Source: Apostichopus japonicus
Taxonomy: Eukaryota > Echinodermata > Holothuroidea > Aspidochirotida > Stichopodidae
Length of the DNA: 64,000 bases
Direction: 5' to 3'
Assembly (NCBI RefSeq): GCF_037975245.1
Contig: NC_092572.1
Location: 1,651,501 to 1,715,500, forward strand
Of the stretch, positions 59,130 to 64,000 are shown one piece after another. The notes below the pieces were generated by a model. That model ran no database searches and was not told where the DNA came from. It saw only the letters and a list, made by a program, of their open reading frames with translations. How positions within the stretch are numbered: position 1 is the stretch's first letter; the number at the start of each line of letters is the position of its first letter. The translations under genes and the position numbers were made by a program.

Positions 59130-60129
59130 AATTTCCTAGCTGAGAGTGTGCCTTTAACAAAATGGTATTTGACGCAACAATGTATTGTAGCTTAATAAAT
59201 GTTATCAAATATAAATTTAATTAATGAACTGCATGTGTAGTTTACATAGTGAATTGTAAGGAAACTAAAGTATTATTAATCGAAATAAAACTAGAAGATG
59301 TAAGCTGATGAAGTATTTGGACTGATTTGGAAGATAATGAAACACCCTTCAAATTAAATTAAGTGGGAGTTTCCTTTCATGCACCTGTTAGCTTAATGTA
59401 CAGCGTTACATAGTTTTGAAGGAGGAATTAACTTGAATTTATTATTCTAGCTACATAAAGCAAGTTAGAATGTTCAAGGTGAGAATAAAAATACACAATT
59501 AAGTCTAACAGAATCTACGACAATAGTAATAAGGTCATTCGTGATAGCGATGGTATTTTTTGTTTATTAGAAATAGGAAAAATATAGGAACGTTCCACAT
59601 AGAAGGAATTTGCTCGTAATAAAGAAAAGATAAAAATATCTATCCAAATGTTGGTGAACTGTTTGGCACAATATTTCAGAACCTTTATTGAAAGTTGGTC
59701 TAGACCGGTCGCTTTCGAAACATCGTAAACATCATCTCATGTTAGTGATCGACAGGTTTGGCATTCATAACATTAAGCATATGTTAGGATTTTTGGTGAT
59801 GTTCAACCTGCTTCCAGCAATCATAGCAACCAATTCGATTGTAGATATAAATGAGCTAAACAACCATCAATATTATGTCCTATACCTAATGATATGGGTG
59901 ATTGCAGAATGACATTTATAAAAAATGCAATGTATTTTCAACTCACTTGCTGTGATTACATCAATTATGCTGATGATACCAGATGCATACAAAAAAATAT
60001 CACAAAAAAAGAAATATATATCTGTGGTTCGAAATATAGATGTTAGATTCAAGACTGGTTGACTTTGACAAACGTTGCTCTTTAATTTACGTTAAAAGTA
60101 ATCTGAAGTGTTTTTCAAAAGAAACATAA

Positions 60130-63100
60130 CTAACTGGGTAAAGCTTCAAACTCTGGAAAACTGTGACTGGTTTTCCTTCTTTTTATCCAAGTACCATGTT
60201 CAAAGTTATAGATCGTCTGGGTGTCAATATTCTTCCAACAACCGCCTATTGAGTATACAACTGCAAAATATAATAAATACCAACACTTGATTAGCTATCA
60301 CATTCTTCGACTAACATTTCAACGGACTGAGTTGTTACTGAACGACGACAGCAAACTATATGATATTATGTTTCAGCTCATGCAAGAAGAAATTCAGCTT
60401 TACGAAGCTGAGTGGGTTGACAGCTATTAGATTGATAGAGAATATAATATAACTGAAAGTAAATATTCTCTTGTCTGAAAAAAAACTATTAACCTTTCAA
60501 TTTTAAATTAAACTTGATTTTTGATACTTACTTGTAAACCTTTTCTGCCTCTTTACAATTTTACCAAGCTGTGTAATATTTTCTTGAGAAAGTGTATTCA
60601 TAGCGCAATTGTGAAACCTAAGAAAAGGTAGGAAAACACATTTATTCATTTGGCACATTATCTGTCTCACTTTCATGTTTTAATCTTCATATCTGAAAAT
60701 GAGGAAACAATTACGTTATAGTTAACCAGCTTACACATGAATTCATGAATCAGGCGTTAGCCGTTCAAAAAAGGTAAACTAGAACATCAGTGATATTTCA
60801 GATCAATTGTATTTCCCAAAGTGAATTGCACAGCCTGTTTCGAACAAGGAAATATTACACTGTGTATGTTTGTTTAGCGACAGAGAATAACTCAAGTTAA
60901 TTAACAGTCACTTGTCGAAACACTTGTCGTCCACTTGCAACTAATTGGAAACTTTGGAGTATTACGTCCATGTATCACCTGAGAGACACATTCTAAGACT
61001 TTTTTTGGTTCTGATTTTATCTGACAAGCCCTTATTTACCGTATGTGACATGAGCATGTTTGGACCCGGCATCATCTCAAACGACATGCAATCTTTATCT
61101 CGTGTGAATCATAAAAGAAGCCCTAACATGGGCAACAATGTGTACAACTTTCTTCGTGATCAAGCATATATTGTAAGAGCATAACCTTTGGAACTAATGT
61201 TGACAAACATATTGATAGATACATAAACATTTTGCTGTGGCGTTAGCATTTACAAGCATTTTCTATCGTATGTTCTAATCTCGGCATCGAGTCCACGCAG
61301 TAATTAGCTAACTGTTACTTAAAAAGGGGCAAGCCCTTGTTCCTGGATACGGCTGTTCCCCCCAAACACAACTGCAAACACAACAGACCGGTGAAATGAC
61401 TTGCAGCACAAATTTTAGCGCTATCTTAACAGCTGTACACTCCGTATGACAATTAGCGTGTAACGTGAACGACAATAATCGACTATTACAGTCTTATCAC
61501 ATGCCGTAGTGTTTACTTCTGACGTAATTTGAATTGTCCGGCAAAACATCAGATATTTAGACGGCTTTTAACTTTCCTTTCCGTAAAATTTTGCCTTTAA
61601 GCACAACACCTATATCAAGCATGTACAATAACTTCAAATACTATGTTCAAACCTTCTACGAATCTAAGTACACTGTTATATATAAGATACACAATAACTT
61701 ACTGGAGCAGTACGTTAATCTTTTTAGCGATGTAAGTTACGATCACAAGTATGACGTTGTCTTCAAGTTTATTCTTACTAATCACAACTCGTTCAGCATT
61801 TGGTAATGATAAGTTCGTGAGAAACTGTACAGAGAAGTCCCCCTCAAAAACGAATGTCCCATTAGGAAACTATTGAAAAATTAAGAGAAAACAATACTTA
61901 AGTATGATTCTATTCAATAAGTATGAACACGAGTAGCATCAAGTGTGAAGTCGACTCCATATTATCGTGGCAACCTACGGTATCTCCGATTAAGTCAGAC
62001 CAATCCACCTAGTTTCAGTTCAATGCCCCAAGGGTGTGAGGTGGGCAGCAATTGTAGCACAACATTTAGTAAAAGTGTTCGATAGAGTACAGTATATAAT
62101 GCCCAGTACGCTTTGTATTGGATGAGATCAGTTTAACCATAGTTACTACTACTACGTATTAAATAGAATAGAGACAACGTTCATCGGTGCAGTTATATCT
62201 ATGGAATATTTATGTGAAGCACTCATTTAACAAGTTGATGTTGTTTATGTCTTAAAGGTAAATACGTATTTTTAGTTGATTTGGACAGTGGATGAATTTG
62301 TTTCATTATTTTACCATATATGCAACTCTTAAAACACGTAAAACAAAACAATCTAAGTCTTACATTTTCCTTTCTTCAGAAAGTGAGAAAGTCTTCAATA
62401 GCATGTTGATGATATGGGATCTCCGTCTTTGTAATAGTAATATCCGCCTTCTTCTTTATAATATTAATCGTTCGCTGTTTTACTAGAAGGTCAACTTCAT
62501 GAAAGCAATCAATAAAGACATTCCACATTCCTTGCTTTTGAAGTGCATCAAGAATTTGTGTTTGCTGAGTGTTATCGTCGCTTAAACCAGTAACGAACAT
62601 TAAGGCAGAATTGAAATCATAATTTGTCAATTTAGTTTGGCAGGATAACATATTTCTCGGTAGATTCTGCAGGAAATAATGTCCCAAAAAGAATTCCTTA
62701 AAAAATGGATACGCAGCATCGACACAATTGTCAGGACTCACTGTACTAAGAGTCGTCTTTGAATGGTGTGAGTCTAAATTGTTTGAATCTACTTTAAGGA
62801 GTCCTATTAACAAAGCCGCTTGAAGTGAATCGTTCCGACTTTCTTCTTGCCAATACTCGATTGATCTCTTTCCTTTACAGAACGCTTCTCCAATGGTTCT
62901 TCTTAGTGCTGAAAACTCAGACTTTTCGCAATGTTTGTTGTTTCCCTTTGTGACATAATGTCTTTCCATACTATTGACGTGTGCTTCCATGATATGTGAT
63001 ATACGACAATGATCGCAATGTTCATTGCCCTGTTTCGTTACTTCCACGGCGTTTAAATACAACCTTGTTGTAACGAATAATGGAACCTTATACAACTCTT

Positions 63101-64000
63101 TCAAGAATTCTTTTGAATAACTGAAGGAATAAATCATTTTCTTTACGATGTTTTCATCTACCATTCTATCGTGTTCCTTCTGAAACGAGTATGACTGCAT
63201 ACTCAAGATTGGCTTGTCAAGATCCCCGGTACAACTTTCATCATTTATAGGTTTACTTTTGATAATATAGTCCTCAGGATCAGTGCTTCCCTCTGAGCTA
63301 GCTAAAAGAGAACTATTTTCCGTTATTGGTTGCTTAATTTCTTCCTCGTGGTCTACAGTTCTAGATCGATCATGGTATAAATACATTTTTGCACATAAGT
63401 CTTTAATTTGGTTCTCATTGAATCCCCTCAACTCAATCGTGAGGAATTTATCGGGATATGAGAAATTTAAGTTACGCGATGCTACCCACATTCTCATTTT
63501 GTGATTTTGCTGTACTGTTGTTGTTAATTGAGCAAGATGCTTATAATTATTTTCTTTAGTGTCCAATTGAGTCCCAAAAGTGCTTGCTTTAGTAAGGTGT
63601 TCTTCCTTTTGCGTTTCCTTCCATTCGTGGACATTTATCGTACTGCACAAGTCACTCAATCCGTCAATGAGAACAATTACAGGTTGATCTGACAAGATTT
63701 TCTTCACGTCGTTGGTTTCTATTCCTGAGTCATCGGGAACGTCAGTCATTATTAAATCAATGAGATTCATCTGATAATTACTGTCGGTCAGATGTATGTA
63801 AATCAAAACGTAAGTTTTTTCGTCTTGTTGGATCCATTGGCTTAACATCTTCAGAATCAATGTTGTTTTCCCAAATCCTAGACCAGCCGTCAAAGCCACC
63901 CATTTTTCTGTTGGTGGGTTTGAATACAGTGTTTCTGTAGATACTTCGTATTGTCTCTTGTCTTTCGGTCTTTTAACTATGCACTGGCTGTCCACGTAGA
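60130..64000 (-). CDS. NACHT-LRR receptor copy 2 (5' outside the window, premature stop)
   Basis: Four exons in the window, in transcript order: 62364-64000 (NACHT, continues past the edge), 61703-61869, 60532-60617, 60130-60260. Walker A GLGFGKTT, Walker B VIVLIDGLSD and ASRNLNF are intact. The codon for Cys in copy 1 (TGT) is TGA here (62376-62378), four codons before the exon end, and would remove the LRR exons. Those exons are still open with the same lengths and phases as copy 1, so the stop looks recent. The last exon differs: a one-base difference lets it run to TAG at 60130-60132, with a longer tail (GTWIKRRKTS...). Whether the Ig and membrane exons exist lies outside the window. Confidence 0.85.

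Larger units (their letters stand above)
47686..59153 (+). mobile_element. 11.47-kb Kolobok-like DNA transposon with TTAA target duplication
   Basis: The left end AAGCACACTCTCAGCTAGG (47686-) and the right end (reverse complement AGGCACACTCTCAGCTAGG, ending 59153) form ~24-bp inverted repeats with one mismatch. TTAA flanks both sides (47682-47685, 59154-59157). Copy 1 of the duplication runs through the site uninterrupted near 17773. TTAA duplications are typical of piggyBac and Kolobok, and a THAP exon near the left end favours Kolobok, whose transposases often carry THAP. No long transposase frame is visible, so the element may use many short exons, be decayed or be non-autonomous. Confidence 0.8.
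47325..64000. repeat. Segmental duplication, copy 2 (interrupted by an 11.47-kb insertion)
   Basis: It matches copy 1 (17440-24258) in direct orientation over 47325-47685 and again from 59154 to the window end. It lacks the LINE and the U2-headed retroposon of copy 1, so both arrived after the duplication or were absent from the ancestor of this copy. It continues past the window. Confidence 0.9.

Overview
The window looks like nuclear DNA of an animal. Genes are split by GT-AG introns into many short exons, long AT-rich non-coding stretches separate them, and satellites, microsatellites, non-LTR retrotransposon pieces and a THAP-bearing DNA transposon are present. Large, recently duplicated NACHT receptors with immunoglobulin ectodomains suggest an invertebrate deuterostome, plausibly an echinoderm such as a sea cucumber. 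The species call is inference; nothing in the window fixes it.

Bases 3-7613 (+) hold an eight-exon gene, cut at its 5' end by the window edge. It encodes a zinc-finger-like motif, a tyrosine-recombinase (integrase-fold) domain, an acidic linker built from a duplicated exon, and a C-terminal Myb/SANT-like domain. A 5-bp tandem duplication in exon 4 breaks the frame. Bases 7672-17173 are mostly satellite: a ~290-bp array with a three-monomer higher-order pattern, a ~60-bp minisatellite, and a ~320/640-bp array carrying nine copies of a near-perfect 25-bp palindrome.

Bases 19970-28374 (-) hold the most interesting gene. My ten-exon model has consistent intron phases and totals 3099 bp (1032 aa). 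It reads signal peptide, two Ig-like domains, one transmembrane helix, NACHT NTPase, leucine-rich-repeat-like exons: a predicted cell-surface sensor with an intracellular STAND NTPase. A direct duplicate of its 3' half plus flank lies at 47325-64000, in the same orientation, and runs off the window. The duplicate carries a nonsense codon at the end of its NACHT exon.

Comparing the two copies gives empty sites that date and delimit three insertions. Copy 1 holds a 5'-truncated LINE (17908-19059) and a short retroposon with a U2 snRNA head (22160-22363, 16-bp target duplication). Copy 2 holds an 11.47-kb element (47686-59153) with ~24-bp terminal inverted repeats, a TTAA target duplication and a THAP exon, the hallmarks of the Kolobok superfamily. 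Between the copies lie a divergent Ig-like exon on the + strand, an L1/Tx1-like LINE 3' end with a 17-bp target duplication, and long stretches of unassigned AT-rich DNA with repeat debris.
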